A stretch of DNA of 64,000 nt from Campylobacter sp. 19-13652. GTDB taxonomy: Bacteria > Campylobacterota > Campylobacteria > Campylobacterales > Campylobacteraceae. The stretch is from assembly GCF_019702925.1 (NCBI RefSeq), contig NZ_AP024713.1, positions 620,001 to 684,000 of the forward strand, given 5' to 3'. The position numbers and the translations under genes were made by a program. Within the stretch, counting starts at the first letter, position 1, and each line of letters starts with the position of its first letter. The notes under the pieces were generated by a model that was not told the origin of the DNA, made no database searches, and saw only the letters and a program-made list of their open reading frames with translations. Positions 35,835 to 44,411 of this stretch are shown one piece after another.

Positions 35835-36376
35835 ATGAAGAGATAAACAGTGAGCAGGCTGAAATATCAAGCGAACAAGCGCAGACCCAAAATAGTGATG
35901 AGAGCATAAATTTAGATGCCTTAAAATCAAACGATAAGGCTTTGGAGCTTGAGAGTAAGCTAGCGGAGATGACGGATAAGTTTTACAGAGCCAACGCAGA
36001 CTTTGAAAACCTAAAAAAACGCACCGAAAAGGAAAAGGCAGACATCGCAAGCTATGCAAATGAGAAATTTGCTAGGGATTTGCTAGGCGTGCTTGACGCA
36101 CTGCAAATGGGTGCTAGCTTTGAGCCAGCTGATGAGTTTGGCGCTAAGATAAAAGAGGGCATCGAGCTTAGCATAGCGGAGTTTATAAAAGCGCTAGCCA
36201 AGCACGGCGTAAGCGAAGTGGAGGTGGGCGGCGAGTTTGACCCAAATATCCACAACGCCGTAATGCACGTCGATAGCGATGAACACGAAAGCGGGGCGAT
36301 AGTGCAGGTGCTGCAAAAAGGCTATAAGATAAATGATAGGGTTTTACGCCCAGCGATGGTAAGTATCGCAAAATAA
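35831..36376 (+). CDS. grpE: Nucleotide exchange factor GrpE
   Basis: A 181-residue co-chaperone that releases ADP from DnaK. It has an acidic, repeat-like N-terminus (INSEQAEISSEQAQ), the long coiled coil (FYRANADFENLKKRTEKEKADI), and a C-terminal beta domain ending KINDRVLRPAMVSIAK. The GTG start overlaps the hrcA TGA and follows AAGGAGG. dnaK follows after 24 bases. Confidence 0.95.
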   Translation: MNEEINSEQAEISSEQAQTQNSDESINLDALKSNDKALELESKLAEMTDKFYRANADFENLKKRTEKEKADIASYANEKFARDLLGVLDALQMGASFEPADEFGAKIKEGIELSIAEFIKALAKHGVSEVEVGGEFDPNIHNAVMHVDSDEHESGAIVQVLQKGYKINDRVLRPAMVSIAK

Positions 36377-36400
36377 ATTTAAATTTAAAGGAAAAATAAA

Positions 36401-38269
36401 ATGTCAAAAGTAATAGGAATAGATTTAGGAACTACAAACTCTTGTGTGAGCGTGTATGAGCGTGGGGAAGCGAAGGTAATCCCAAACAAAGAGGGCAAAA
36501 ACACCACTCCAAGCGTGGTTGCCTTTACCGATAAGGGCGAGGTGCTAGTGGGCGACGTGGCAAAGCGACAAGCCGTAACAAACCCAGAAAAGACAATCTA
36601 CTCAATCAAGCGTATAATGGGTCTAATGAGCAACGAAAAAAACGCCACTGAAGCAAAAGCTAGACTGCCGTATCACGTGGTGGATAGAAACGGCGCGTGT
36701 GCGGTCGAGATAGCTGGCAAGGTCTATACTCCGCAAGAAATCTCGGCCAAAATTCTAATGAAGCTAAAAGAGGACGCGGAGGCGTTTTTGGGCGAGAAGG
36801 TAGTCGATGCTGTTATCACCGTGCCTGCGTATTTTAACGACAGCCAAAGAAAGGCGACAAAGGAAGCTGGCACTATCGCTGGACTAAACGTGCTAAGGAT
36901 AATCAACGAACCAACAGCTGCGGCACTTGCTTATGGGCTGGATAAAAAGGACGCTGAGAAAATTTTAGTCTATGACCTAGGCGGCGGCACATTTGACGTT
37001 ACTGTGCTAGAAACTGGCGATAATGTAGTCGAAGTGCTAGCTACTGGCGGTAATGCTTTCCTTGGTGGCGATGACTTTGATAATAAGATAATCGACTGGC
37101 TAGTAAGCGAGTTTAAGAACGAAAGCGGCATAGATCTTAAAAACGACGTAATGGCTATGCAGCGTCTAAAAGAAGCGGCTGAAAATGCTAAAAAAGAGCT
37201 AAGCTCTGCGGCTGAAACGCAGATAAACCTGCCGTTTATCACAGCTGACGCCACTGGTCCAAAGCACCTAGTAAAGACGCTAACTAGGGCTAAATTTGAA
37301 GGTATGATAGAACCACTTGTGGCTGAAACTATCACAAAAATAAACGAAGTCGTAAAAGACGCTGGACTAAGTAAGAGCGACATAAAAGAGGTCGTGATGG
37401 TGGGTGGTTCTACCCGTGTGCCGCTAGTGCAAGAAGAGGTCAAAAAGGCCTTTAATAAGGAGCTAAATAAGAGCGTAAATCCTGATGAGGTAGTCGCAAT
37501 CGGTGCTGCTATTCAGGGTGCGGTTATTAAGGGCGATGTAAAAGACGTGCTGCTGCTTGACGTTACTCCACTTAGCCTGGGTATCGAGACATTAGGTGGT
37601 GTGATGACAAAGGTAATCGAAAAAGGCACGACCATACCTGTAAAGAAAAATCAAGTCTTCTCAACCGCTGAAGATAACCAAAGTGCGGTTACCATTCACG
37701 TGCTGCAGGGCGAAAGGGAGTTTGCTAGGGATAATAAATCTTTAGGGCAGTTTAATCTTGAAGGAATCCCAGCTGCACCAAGGGGCGTGCCGCAGATTGA
37801 AGTTGAGTTTGACATCGACGCAAACGGAATTTTAACGGTTTCTGCAAAAGATAAGGCCACTGGTAAAGCGCAAAATATAACAATTAGCGGCAGCAGCGGG
37901 CTAAGCGAAGATGAGATAAATAATATGGTAAAAGACGCTGAGCTGCATAAAGAAGAGGATAAAAAACGCAAAGAAGCGGTCGAAGCTCGCAATAGTGCGG
38001 ACGCGCTAGTTCATCAGACTGAGAAATCTCTGGCTGAGCTAGGCGAGAAAGTCCCAGCTGAAGATAGGGCAAATATCGAAGCGGCGCTAAATGAGCTAAA
38101 GGCGACTTTAAAAGATGAGAATGCGGATAAGGCGGCGATTGACGCAAAGGTGGCTGCCCTAAGTGCTGCAAGCCACAAGCTAGCTGAAGCTATGTATAAA
38201 AAAGATGACGCTAAAGCAGAGCAGGGCAAGAAAAAGGACGATGACGTAATTGACGCTGAAGTGGAGTAA
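36401..38269 (+). CDS. dnaK: Chaperone DnaK (Hsp70)
   Basis: A 622-residue Hsp70. ATPase motifs [25 protein letters not shown] and [13 protein letters not shown]; linker [15 protein letters not shown]; substrate domain; helical lid; and an acidic tail [12 protein letters not shown] with the EEVD-like end. Acts in folding, heat-shock recovery and, with HrcA, in feedback of the operon. dnaJ is not in the window. A hairpin terminator follows. Confidence 0.98.
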   Translation: MSKVIGIDLGTTNSCVSVYERGEAKVIPNKEGKNTTPSVVAFTDKGEVLVGDVAKRQAVTNPEKTIYSIKRIMGLMSNEKNATEAKARLPYHVVDRNGACAVEIAGKVYTPQEISAKILMKLKEDAEAFLGEKVVDAVITVPAYFNDSQRKATKEAGTIAGLNVLRIINEPTAAALAYGLDKKDAEKILVYDLGGGTFDVTVLETGDNVVEVLATGGNAFLGGDDFDNKIIDWLVSEFKNESGIDLKNDVMAMQRLKEAAENAKKELSSAAETQINLPFITADATGPKHLVKTLTRAKFEGMIEPLVAETITKINEVVKDAGLSKSDIKEVVMVGGSTRVPLVQEEVKKAFNKELNKSVNPDEVVAIGAAIQGAVIKGDVKDVLLLDVTPLSLGIETLGGVMTKVIEKGTTIPVKKNQVFSTAEDNQSAVTIHVLQGEREFARDNKSLGQFNLEGIPAAPRGVPQIEVEFDIDANGILTVSAKDKATGKAQNITISGSSGLSEDEINNMVKDAELHKEEDKKRKEAVEARNSADALVHQTEKSLAELGEKVPAEDRANIEAALNELKATLKDENADKAAIDAKVAALSAASHKLAEAMYKKDDAKAEQGKKKDDDVIDAEVE

Positions 38270-38279
38270 GGCGTAAACA

Positions 38280-38303
38280 AAGGCTAGCTGCTAGGCTAGC
38301 CTT
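38280..38303 (+). terminator. Terminator of hrcA-grpE-dnaK
   Basis: AAGGCTAGC, six-base loop, GCTAGCCTT: a 9-bp stem ten bases after the dnaK stop, followed by ACAATTTT. Confidence 0.65.
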
Positions 38304-38380
38304 ACAATTTTGATACTTTTATAAACTACCAAACATTAAATTTCCAATCTTTGAATTTATCTTTACTAACTATTTTTTGA

Positions 38381-38386
38381 TATAAT
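38381..38386 (+). promoter_or_regulatory. -10 box of the VWA-OmpA lipoprotein gene
   Basis: TATAAT 35 bases before the ATG at 38421. The expected start near 38393 puts the G8 tract in the short leader. Confidence 0.6.
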
Positions 38387-38408
38387 TTTAGGCTATTTTA
38401 ATAAAAAA

Positions 38409-38416
38409 GGGGGGGG
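38409..38416 (+). repeat. Poly-G tract (G8) at the ribosome-binding site
   Basis: AAAAAA followed by eight G, then CTAA and the ATG. The tract takes the place of the Shine-Dalgarno sequence at about the right distance, so changes in its length could tune translation. Confidence 0.9.
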
Positions 38417-38420
38417 CTAA

Positions 38421-39428
38421 ATGTCAAAGTTTAAAATTTTAATAGTAACTATTTTTGGTTTTTTGCTTACGGGGTGTTTGCCGTTTTTGCAGCCTGAGAC
38501 ACCGCGTGAAATTGACCCAAATAAGCCACTTACTATCTTTGTTTTGGATATTTCTGGTAGCATGGAGAGTATTGACGCTCAAAGTGGTGTTTCGATGATA
38601 AAAACAGCAAAACAGACCATAAAAGATATCGCTTTAAAGCTAGATACAAATAAGACAAATTTATCGCTTGTTTCATTTGGTGGGTGGTGTAGTGTTGACA
38701 CGGAAGTATTTTCTACTTCAAGCAAAGATGAGCTTATAGGTAAACTGCAAGGGCTATCAGCAGACGGTAAAACTCCTTTGGCTTTGGCTATTAAAAGAGT
38801 CTCTAAAATGGCTAATAAATTTAAAAATACTGTAAATATAATTCTCTTAAGCGATGGACTTGAGAGTTGCGGAGGTAATCCTTTGGGTGAGATTAATGCC
38901 TTAGTGGCTAATAATCCGCAGATTAATTTTAACGCTTTTGTGCTTGGGTATAACGTAGATAGTGGAACAAGAAATATGCTAAGCCAGCTAAGCTATGGCA
39001 AGGGCGTTTATTATGACGTTTTGGGCGCAGCTGAGCTTAGTGTTATTTTAAATAGAATTATTACGACGCTTGATGTTGTGGAGCTTGGCTGGGAAAATGG
39101 GGTATATAATTTTTTGATAAATTTTGACCACGATAGCGACATCATAAAGGCTGAGTTTGCTCCAAATTTGGCAAGATTTGCAAGCTATTTAATAAGCTCA
39201 AACGCCAAAGCAGAAATAGGCGGACATACTGATAATGTGGGCAATGCTAATTATAACAAGAATCTGTCAAAACGTAGAGCAAAGTCAGTCAGAGACGCTC
39301 TAGTTGCACTTGGCGTAAGGTCTGATAGGCTAAGCTATAAGGGATATGGCGAGACAAACCCAAAAGTCCCAAACACAACCAGAGAAAACAGATATAAAAA
39401 TAGGCGAGTGGAGGCTAGAGTTTATTAA
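38421..39428 (+). CDS. Outer-membrane lipoprotein with VWA and OmpA-like domains
   Basis: A 335-residue lipoprotein. Lipobox LLTGC with Cys19 to be lipidated. A von Willebrand factor A domain follows (~38-215) with an intact metal-ion site DISGS and a late ILLSDGLESCGG. The OmpA/MotB peptidoglycan-binding domain (~225-335) has NFDHDSDIIK, IGGHTDNVGNANYN and NRYKNRRVEARVY. It could anchor the outer membrane to the wall and bind a ligand or partner through the VWA fold. Its own promoter and a poly-G leader suggest separate, possibly variable expression. No known gene name fits. Confidence 0.85.
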   Translation: MSKFKILIVTIFGFLLTGCLPFLQPETPREIDPNKPLTIFVLDISGSMESIDAQSGVSMIKTAKQTIKDIALKLDTNKTNLSLVSFGGWCSVDTEVFSTSSKDELIGKLQGLSADGKTPLALAIKRVSKMANKFKNTVNIILLSDGLESCGGNPLGEINALVANNPQINFNAFVLGYNVDSGTRNMLSQLSYGKGVYYDVLGAAELSVILNRIITTLDVVELGWENGVYNFLINFDHDSDIIKAEFAPNLARFASYLISSNAKAEIGGHTDNVGNANYNKNLSKRRAKSVRDALVALGVRSDRLSYKGYGETNPKVPNTTRENRYKNRRVEARVY

Positions 39429-39452
39429 TTTGTGCTTAAAAAAAGGAAAATT

Positions 39453-39659
39453 ATGCCATACATAAATATAAAAATCACTAAAGAAAACGGCACTCCAACG
39501 CAAGAACAAAAGGACGAGCTGGCTCGTGGAGTGGTGGAGCTTTTTGAAAAAGTAATGAAGCGAAGTGCTAAAAACGCTGTCGTAATTATCGATGAGATAG
39601 CACCAAGTGATTATTTTATATCTGGGATAAGTGTTAAAAATTTAAAGGAGAAACAATGA
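39453..39659 (+). CDS. 4-oxalocrotonate tautomerase family protein
   Basis: A 68-residue tautomerase. The start ATG at 39453 gives MPYINIKIT, exposing the catalytic Pro1 after Met removal; a frame extension to 39432 would hide it and is rejected. The characteristic KNAVVIIDEIAPSDYFISG is present. Ribosome-binding AAAAGGAAA precedes. The stop overlaps the yqhD-like gene, so the two are co-translated; the pair may process reactive carbonyl compounds. Confidence 0.88.
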   Translation: MPYINIKITKENGTPTQEQKDELARGVVELFEKVMKRSAKNAVVIIDEIAPSDYFISGISVKNLKEKQ

Positions 39660-40804
39660 AAAACTTCACATATCAGTGTCCGACAAAGCTCATTTTTGGG
39701 CGTGGAGAGATAGCAAATCTAGCTGGCGAGATAGACAAAAGCGAGCGTGTGTTGCTCGTCTATGGCGGCGGTAGCATTAAGCAAAACGGAGTGTATGAGC
39801 AGGTGATGGCGGCTTTGGCTGGCGTTAGCGTTGTGGAGTTTGGCGGCGTCGAGCCAAATCCTGACTTTGACACCTGCGTTAGGGCTGCCGAGCTAGCTAG
39901 GAGTATCAATGCTACCTGTCTGCTGGCTGTGGGCGGGGGCAGCGTGCTTGATGCGTGTAAATTTATTGCTCAAATTATTCCGCTTAAGGGCAGGGAGAGC
40001 GAGCTATATGAGCGAAAGATCACCGCCACTGCCGCCACTCCGATATACGCGGTGCTCACGCTACCTGCGACTGGCTCTGAGATGAATATGGGCTGCGTGA
40101 TAAGCCGCCGAAGCAGTGGCGAGAAAAAGGGCTTTCACAACCCACTGACCTTTCCGCGAGTATCCGTCGTCGATCCAGCTACAACGCTATCCCTGCCGCC
40201 ACGACAAATTCAAAACGGCATAATCGACGCATTCGTCCATACCATTGAGCAGTATGCGACCTATGACGTGGATACTCCGCTACAGGATCTTTGGGCGATA
40301 GGTGTGATGAGAACGCTAATGAGCGAGGGAGTAAAGAGCCTAAAAAATTCCGCTGATTACGACGCTAGGGCGAATTTGTGCTGGTCGGCGACTTGTGCAT
40401 TAAACTACTGGATAGGGCTTGGCGTGGTGCAGGACTGGAGCGTGCATGCGATAGGGCATGAGCTGACGGCTCTGTATGGGCTAGATCACGCTCAGACGCT
40501 GGCGATTGTGCTACCGTCGCTTTATCGGCTAAAGCTATCTTCAAAGCAGACAAAGCTAGCACGTCTTGGGCGAGAGGCGTTTGGATTAGTGGGCGATGAA
40601 GTGGTAGTGGCTAGCGAGTGCGTGGAGCGTATAGTGGCGTTTTTTCGCTCTCTTGGGGTTAAAACTACGCTAGCTGAGTATGGTATCGACGCAGCAGAAG
40701 CAGCCCAGGCTGTAGCGGCTAGATTTAGCGAGCGTTGCTTTAGATGTGGCGAACGCGGTGACATCGACGCAGAGGCTGTTAGGCAGATACTGCTTAAAGC
40801 TTAG
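39656..40804 (+). CDS. Iron-containing alcohol dehydrogenase, YqhD/BDH type
   Basis: A 382-residue group III dehydrogenase. The nucleotide-binding segment is LLAVGGGSVLDACKFIA; metal ligands are in GIIDAFVHTIEQY and HAIGHELTALYGLDHAQT (Asp and three His). It is closest to YqhD-like NADPH-dependent aldehyde reductases, which scavenge short aldehydes. It follows the tautomerase with a 4-base overlap. GC content is higher than in its neighbours, as in pyrBC. Confidence 0.88.
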   Translation: MKNFTYQCPTKLIFGRGEIANLAGEIDKSERVLLVYGGGSIKQNGVYEQVMAALAGVSVVEFGGVEPNPDFDTCVRAAELARSINATCLLAVGGGSVLDACKFIAQIIPLKGRESELYERKITATAATPIYAVLTLPATGSEMNMGCVISRRSSGEKKGFHNPLTFPRVSVVDPATTLSLPPRQIQNGIIDAFVHTIEQYATYDVDTPLQDLWAIGVMRTLMSEGVKSLKNSADYDARANLCWSATCALNYWIGLGVVQDWSVHAIGHELTALYGLDHAQTLAIVLPSLYRLKLSSKQTKLARLGREAFGLVGDEVVVASECVERIVAFFRSLGVKTTLAEYGIDAAEAAQAVAARFSERCFRCGERGDIDAEAVRQILLKA

Positions 40805-40888
40805 GGTTAAGGCGGCGTTTGGGATAGTGCCTAATCGCCAGCTAAATAATATTTCATGCAGGTAAATTCGTAAATTTAATGCTAGAAT

Positions 40889-41083
40889 TTATCTGTTTTT
40901 TGCTTCATTTTTTAAATTTTCTAACTCCGCATAGTAATCTTTTTGCTTTTTTAAAATTTCATCTATCTTAAAGCCCAACATCAGAGTTTGATATAGGTTT
41001 GGCTTGTTTTTTCGCCAGTTGTAAAGCGTGGAGACGTCAATGCCTAAAAATGCTGCCATATCACGCTTTGTCTGTTTTTGCAA
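40889..41083 (-). CDS. Small HTH (Xre-like) protein
   Basis: A 64-residue protein: MAAFLGIDVSTLYNWRKNKP is a helix-turn-helix of phage/Cro style, followed by a helical basic tail. It stands alone on the minus strand between an alcohol dehydrogenase and a lipoprotein gene. It is shorter than most regulators and may be an autonomous repressor or an orphan antitoxin-like protein; no partner toxin is adjacent. Confidence 0.65.
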   Translation of the reverse strand: MQKQTKRDMAAFLGIDVSTLYNWRKNKPNLYQTLMLGFKIDEILKKQKDYYAELENLKNEAKNR

Positions 41084-41207
41084 TTTTAATCCTTAGCTTT
41101 TTTAAGCTGATTTTACTTGCTTTTTTCTGATAAAAAAACTATTGAAATATTCTATAAATAATATAAAAAATATTTAATATTTCAATTATTTTTAAAGCAA
41201 ATGAATT

Positions 41208-41213
41208 TATAAT
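41208..41213 (+). promoter_or_regulatory. -10 box of the YwqK-repeat lipoprotein
   Basis: TATAAT 34 bases before the ATG at 41247, preceded by AT-rich DNA without a good -35. AAAGGAG at 41236-41242 is the ribosome-binding site. Confidence 0.6.
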
Positions 41214-41246
41214 AGCGAACTTTTTATCTATTTTAAAGGAGAGAAA

Positions 41247-42008
41247 ATGAATAAATTTTCAAAGATTGCTTTATCTGTGGCGGCGGTTTTGGTTTTTGTG
41301 GGGTGTGGGAGCGATTTCCCAGGGCAGCCTAGTGATACAGTAAAGGTAAATGAGAGCAAGTATAGCGACGGGTCTATAAAGTCTGAAACTCCGCTTAATA
41401 AAGAAAACAGAATTCACGGTGTAAAAAAGGAGTATTACGCTGACGGCACTCCAAAACTCGAGCAAAATTATAAAAATGGGGCTAAAGACGGCGTAAGTAA
41501 AGAGTACTATGAAGACGGTACTTTAGCGCTTGAGCAAAATTATAAAAATAATAAATTATATGGTGTTTATAAGCAATATTATCCAAATGGCAATCTTGAT
41601 GAGGTTGGCGGGTATGACGAAAACGGCAAAATAAGTGGAGAGTTTAAAAAGTATAATAAAGATGGAGTTTTGCTAGGGGAAGGGGCTTTTAAAGCTGGCA
41701 AAAAAGATGGCGCGTTTAAGCAGTATAATAGCGATGGCGTATTGCTTAAAGAGGCTAATTATAAAGATGATAAGCTAGATGGAGCTGAGAAGGAGTATAA
41801 TGAAAATGGGGTGCTAACATATGAGGGAAATTACAAAAATGGTAAAAAAGATGGAATTTTTAAGTACTACACAAATGACGGTGCTTTAGTAAGTGAAGAG
41901 GGATATAAAGACGATAGAAAAAATGGCAAATTTATAGAGTATAAAAACGGCGAAGTGGCAAGCGAGACCTACTACGAAAACGGCGTAAAACAGAAAAATA
42001 AGCAGTAA
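41247..42008 (+). CDS. YwqK/MORN-2 repeat lipoprotein
   Basis: A 253-residue lipoprotein with lipobox VFVGC (Cys20). From about residue 45 it is built of roughly nine 22-24-residue repeats with the pattern G-x-x-K-x-Y-Y-x-x-G-x-L-x-x-x-x-x-Y-K-x-G, such as GVSKEYYEDGTLALEQNYKN. Proteins with this repeat are often named YwqK antitoxins because of a Bacillus system, but here no toxin is adjacent and the lipobox places it in an outer or inner membrane leaflet. It is followed by a secreted protein with its own promoter. Confidence 0.85.
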   Translation: MNKFSKIALSVAAVLVFVGCGSDFPGQPSDTVKVNESKYSDGSIKSETPLNKENRIHGVKKEYYADGTPKLEQNYKNGAKDGVSKEYYEDGTLALEQNYKNNKLYGVYKQYYPNGNLDEVGGYDENGKISGEFKKYNKDGVLLGEGAFKAGKKDGAFKQYNSDGVLLKEANYKDDKLDGAEKEYNENGVLTYEGNYKNGKKDGIFKYYTNDGALVSEEGYKDDRKNGKFIEYKNGEVASETYYENGVKQKNKQ

Positions 42009-42049
42009 ATTTATAACCTTTAGTCTCAGGCGGCTAAGACTTGATCAAT

Positions 42050-42055
42050 TATAAT
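42050..42055 (+). promoter_or_regulatory. -10 box of the secreted protein gene at 42069
   Basis: TATAAT only 14 bases before the ATG; a leader of about 7 nt would hold only AAGGG. Translation may be leader-poor, or the gene may be read from the upstream promoter. Confidence 0.35.
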
Positions 42056-42068
42056 TTAAGGGAAAAAG

Positions 42069-42503
42069 ATGAAAAAGATAGTTTTTGCGCTTTTGTTTTG
42101 CGTGGCTTGCTTTGGTGCTGGGGTGTTTGATGATGCTTTTAGTAGGGATAGCGGACGAAAATCTAGTAATAAAAGCGTAAACTGCGATGATGAGGCAGTC
42201 GTGGCTGATTTAAATAAAAAATTTAGACAGCTTATGAGAGTAGCGATTAAGGCAAATAAAAATGATAAGAATATAAGAACGATGCTTGATGCTGTGGGTG
42301 AAAAGGGCACTATGGAGATGTTTGATTTTACATTTAGTGAATTTGATGAAGTAGAGCGAGATGTCAGTAAAAAGCACCTAGAATGTCAAGTATATGTCAA
42401 TATGACTATGTTTGGGCAAAGGCTGGGAGATGATCTTTTAGAGTATGCTGTCGATTATTCAAACGGTATTAAGACTAGCTTTGATATGGGATTTTTTGAT
42501 TAA
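42069..42503 (+). CDS. Secreted hypothetical protein
   Basis: A 144-residue protein with signal peptide (MKKIVFALLFCVACFGAG). The mature part is helical and polar, with two widely spaced Cys (VNCDDEAVV and LECQVYVNM) that could form a disulfide. Start ATG 42069. No family recognised. It sits between the YwqK lipoprotein and a repeat copy, so it may be transcribed with the lipoprotein. Confidence 0.6.
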   Translation: MKKIVFALLFCVACFGAGVFDDAFSRDSGRKSSNKSVNCDDEAVVADLNKKFRQLMRVAIKANKNDKNIRTMLDAVGEKGTMEMFDFTFSEFDEVERDVSKKHLECQVYVNMTMFGQRLGDDLLEYAVDYSNGIKTSFDMGFFD

Positions 42504-42536
42504 ATACTATTTTTCAAATTTTAAAGCAAATCATAG

Positions 42537-42712
42537 CCACACATATTAGGCTTGGCGCCGATTTTGTGCTAAGTCTGTGCAAAGTGCCAAAAAATCGTGC
42601 CGACATTACAAGGCGATGTCGGTAATACCAAAAGCCACTGGCATGAATTAATGATGCTAGGCTTGCGCTGTGGCTTAAATTTGTAATTAAAAACAATATT
42701 TTACTTCAGAGC
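42537..42712 (+). repeat. Repeat family R2, longest copy
   Basis: Between the secreted-protein gene and ybgC. Matches 60187-60305 over CACATATTAGGCTTGGCGCC/ATTTT and the 3' block ending CTTAAATTTGTAATTAAA. Contains the hairpin CCGACAT-9-ATGTCGG (42600-42622). It ends 25 bases before the ybgC stop, read on the opposite strand. Confidence 0.65.
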
Positions 42713-42736
42713 TTTGGCGACAAACTCCGCCAAAGC

Positions 42737-43120
42737 CTATAGGCAGCTTATAAAAAACTCCCTTAGTTGCTCGCTTAGCCTACTTGGCTTTTTGTCTTTT
42801 ATGTAGGCTAGCGTTACTTTTGCTAAAAATATAGTGCTTTCATTTAGGCTTATGCTTTGTTCTAGTATTACCTTGCTAGCGCCTATTTGCAGGGCTTTTG
42901 TGTGTACCGTGATTATGTCATTTAGTCTAGCCGGGCTTATAAAATCAGCCTGCACGCTACGCAGGATGAAATACTCTCTATCGCTAAAGCCGCCGATATT
43001 TTGACTTAGTAGCATCTCGCTTCTTGCGCGCTCACAGAATTTTAAGTAGTTTGCGTGATAGACTATGCCCTGCGCGTCGGTGTCCTCGTAATAAACCCTA
43101 AAACTTATCTCTTTTTGCAT
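42737..43120 (-). CDS. ybgC: Acyl-CoA thioesterase YbgC family
   Basis: A 127-residue hotdog thioesterase. The active-site motif is VYYEDTDAQGIVYHANYLKF, with the catalytic Asp, followed by the second conserved part of the hotdog fold (RLNDIITVHTK). In other Gram-negatives YbgC is linked to the Tol-Pal system; here tol genes are not nearby. It overlaps the DUF4149 gene by 16 bases and lies last in a minus-strand operon. Confidence 0.9.
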   Translation of the reverse strand: MQKEISFRVYYEDTDAQGIVYHANYLKFCERARSEMLLSQNIGGFSDREYFILRSVQADFISPARLNDIITVHTKALQIGASKVILEQSISLNESTIFLAKVTLAYIKDKKPSRLSEQLREFFISCL

Positions 43121-43572
43121 GGTATTAGCCTTATGAAAAATAGCGCAACTTGGGCTATCATTATGATTTTTAGGGTATATTCGCTTGCGATATGAATTTG
43201 TAAAAACTCCTGCGTACTCACGCTAGCTTCGCCTAGCTTTTGGGCGTTAAGGATAAAATCGGTAAAGTAAAAGACAAATAAAAATGCTCCACCAGCGCAG
43301 ATGATTGAGAGCATTAATCGGCTAAATTTGAGATAAAAATTGCATTTACTAAATACCCCCGCTGTCTCAAAAAGCAAGCTAAAAATGCAAACAGCTACCA
43401 AAACATAGCCAAATCTGACAAAAATTTCACTCATTAAAACGCCACTATCAAATTTACTTAACACCGCACTTAGACTTTCTGGCGGAAAAAATATAGTAGG
43501 TGCGACGATAGCCCCTATGCCAAGCTCAAAGCCGACTATGGCTGCGAGTAAGAATAGATAAATGCTTTTCAA
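43105..43572 (-). CDS. DUF4149-type four-helix membrane protein
   Basis: A 155-residue protein with four hydrophobic segments. The N-terminal GFELGIGAIVAPTIFFPPE and central cluster fit DUF4149, a family of small inner-membrane proteins of unknown role. It begins (ATG 43572) just after prmC's end and overlaps ybgC. In Campylobacter it is often found beside prmC. Confidence 0.7.
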   Translation of the reverse strand: MKSIYLFLLAAIVGFELGIGAIVAPTIFFPPESLSAVLSKFDSGVLMSEIFVRFGYVLVAVCIFSLLFETAGVFSKCNFYLKFSRLMLSIICAGGAFLFVFYFTDFILNAQKLGEASVSTQEFLQIHIASEYTLKIIMIAQVALFFIRLIPCKKR

Positions 43573-44411
43573 ATTTTCTCCTTTTTAAATGCTAAAAATC
43601 CCCTGTCAAAGCCTGCTAAATCCTGATAAAAGCTCGCCTTATAGCCGTTTTTATCAAGTGCTTTTTCTAGTGAGGCTTTTTGGTCGTACCCCATCTCGCA
43701 AGCTAGCAAAGGCACACCTCTAGCTGCGGCTAAATCGATAATCTCTAAGAGCAGCTCATCGCCCCTATCCCCTCCAAAAAGTGCGGCGCTAGGCTCGCTT
43801 AGTACCCATTTATCAAGTGCATAATCCTTTGCAATGTAGGGCGGATTTGATACTATGGCGTCAAATTTTTCACCATTTTCGCTAACGCCTGTCATTAGGC
43901 TCGTTTGTATTAAATTTAAGCTAACATTAAATTTATCCGCATTGATTTTTGCGTTTTTTAGAGCGATTTGGCTTATGTCTGTGGCGGTTATTTTTGCCTT
44001 TGGAAGCAAAAGAGCTAGTATAACACTAATCACGCCGCTTCCCACGCCTATTTCGCATATTTTTGGTGCGTTTTTATATTTTAGGGCATTTGCCACTTTT
44101 TCTACGAGAAGCTCCGTTTCTGGGCGAGGGATTAGCACATCAGGAAGCACCGTAAATTCGTGCGAATAAAAGCTCACGCGCTGCGTGATATACTCTATGG
44201 GAGTGCCTTTTATAAAGCTCTTTATATTTTGTTTAAATTCAAACTCTTGCTCCTTGCTTAGCTCATTTTGGCTGTGTAGCACTAGCTTTGAAGGCTCGCA
44301 CTCAAGCGTATGAGCTAGTAACAAAGAGGCTATGCGCATAGGCGTCGCTGGAAGCTCGCTAGATTTTGCCAGCAGCTCACTTTGAGCTTTTAATGCACTA
44401 GCTACTTTCAC
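43569..44411 (-). CDS. prmC: Peptide chain release factor N5-glutamine methyltransferase
   Basis: A 280-residue AdoMet methyltransferase that methylates the Gln of the GGQ motif in RF1 and RF2. It has an N-terminal helical domain, AdoMet-binding CEIGVGSGVISVILAL, and the catalytic NPPYI. It overlaps the M48 protease gene at its start (14 bases) and DUF4149 at its end. Confidence 0.95.
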   Translation of the reverse strand: MKVASALKAQSELLAKSSELPATPMRIASLLLAHTLECEPSKLVLHSQNELSKEQEFEFKQNIKSFIKGTPIEYITQRVSFYSHEFTVLPDVLIPRPETELLVEKVANALKYKNAPKICEIGVGSGVISVILALLLPKAKITATDISQIALKNAKINADKFNVSLNLIQTSLMTGVSENGEKFDAIVSNPPYIAKDYALDKWVLSEPSAALFGGDRGDELLLEIIDLAAARGVPLLACEMGYDQKASLEKALDKNGYKASFYQDLAGFDRGFLAFKKEKI

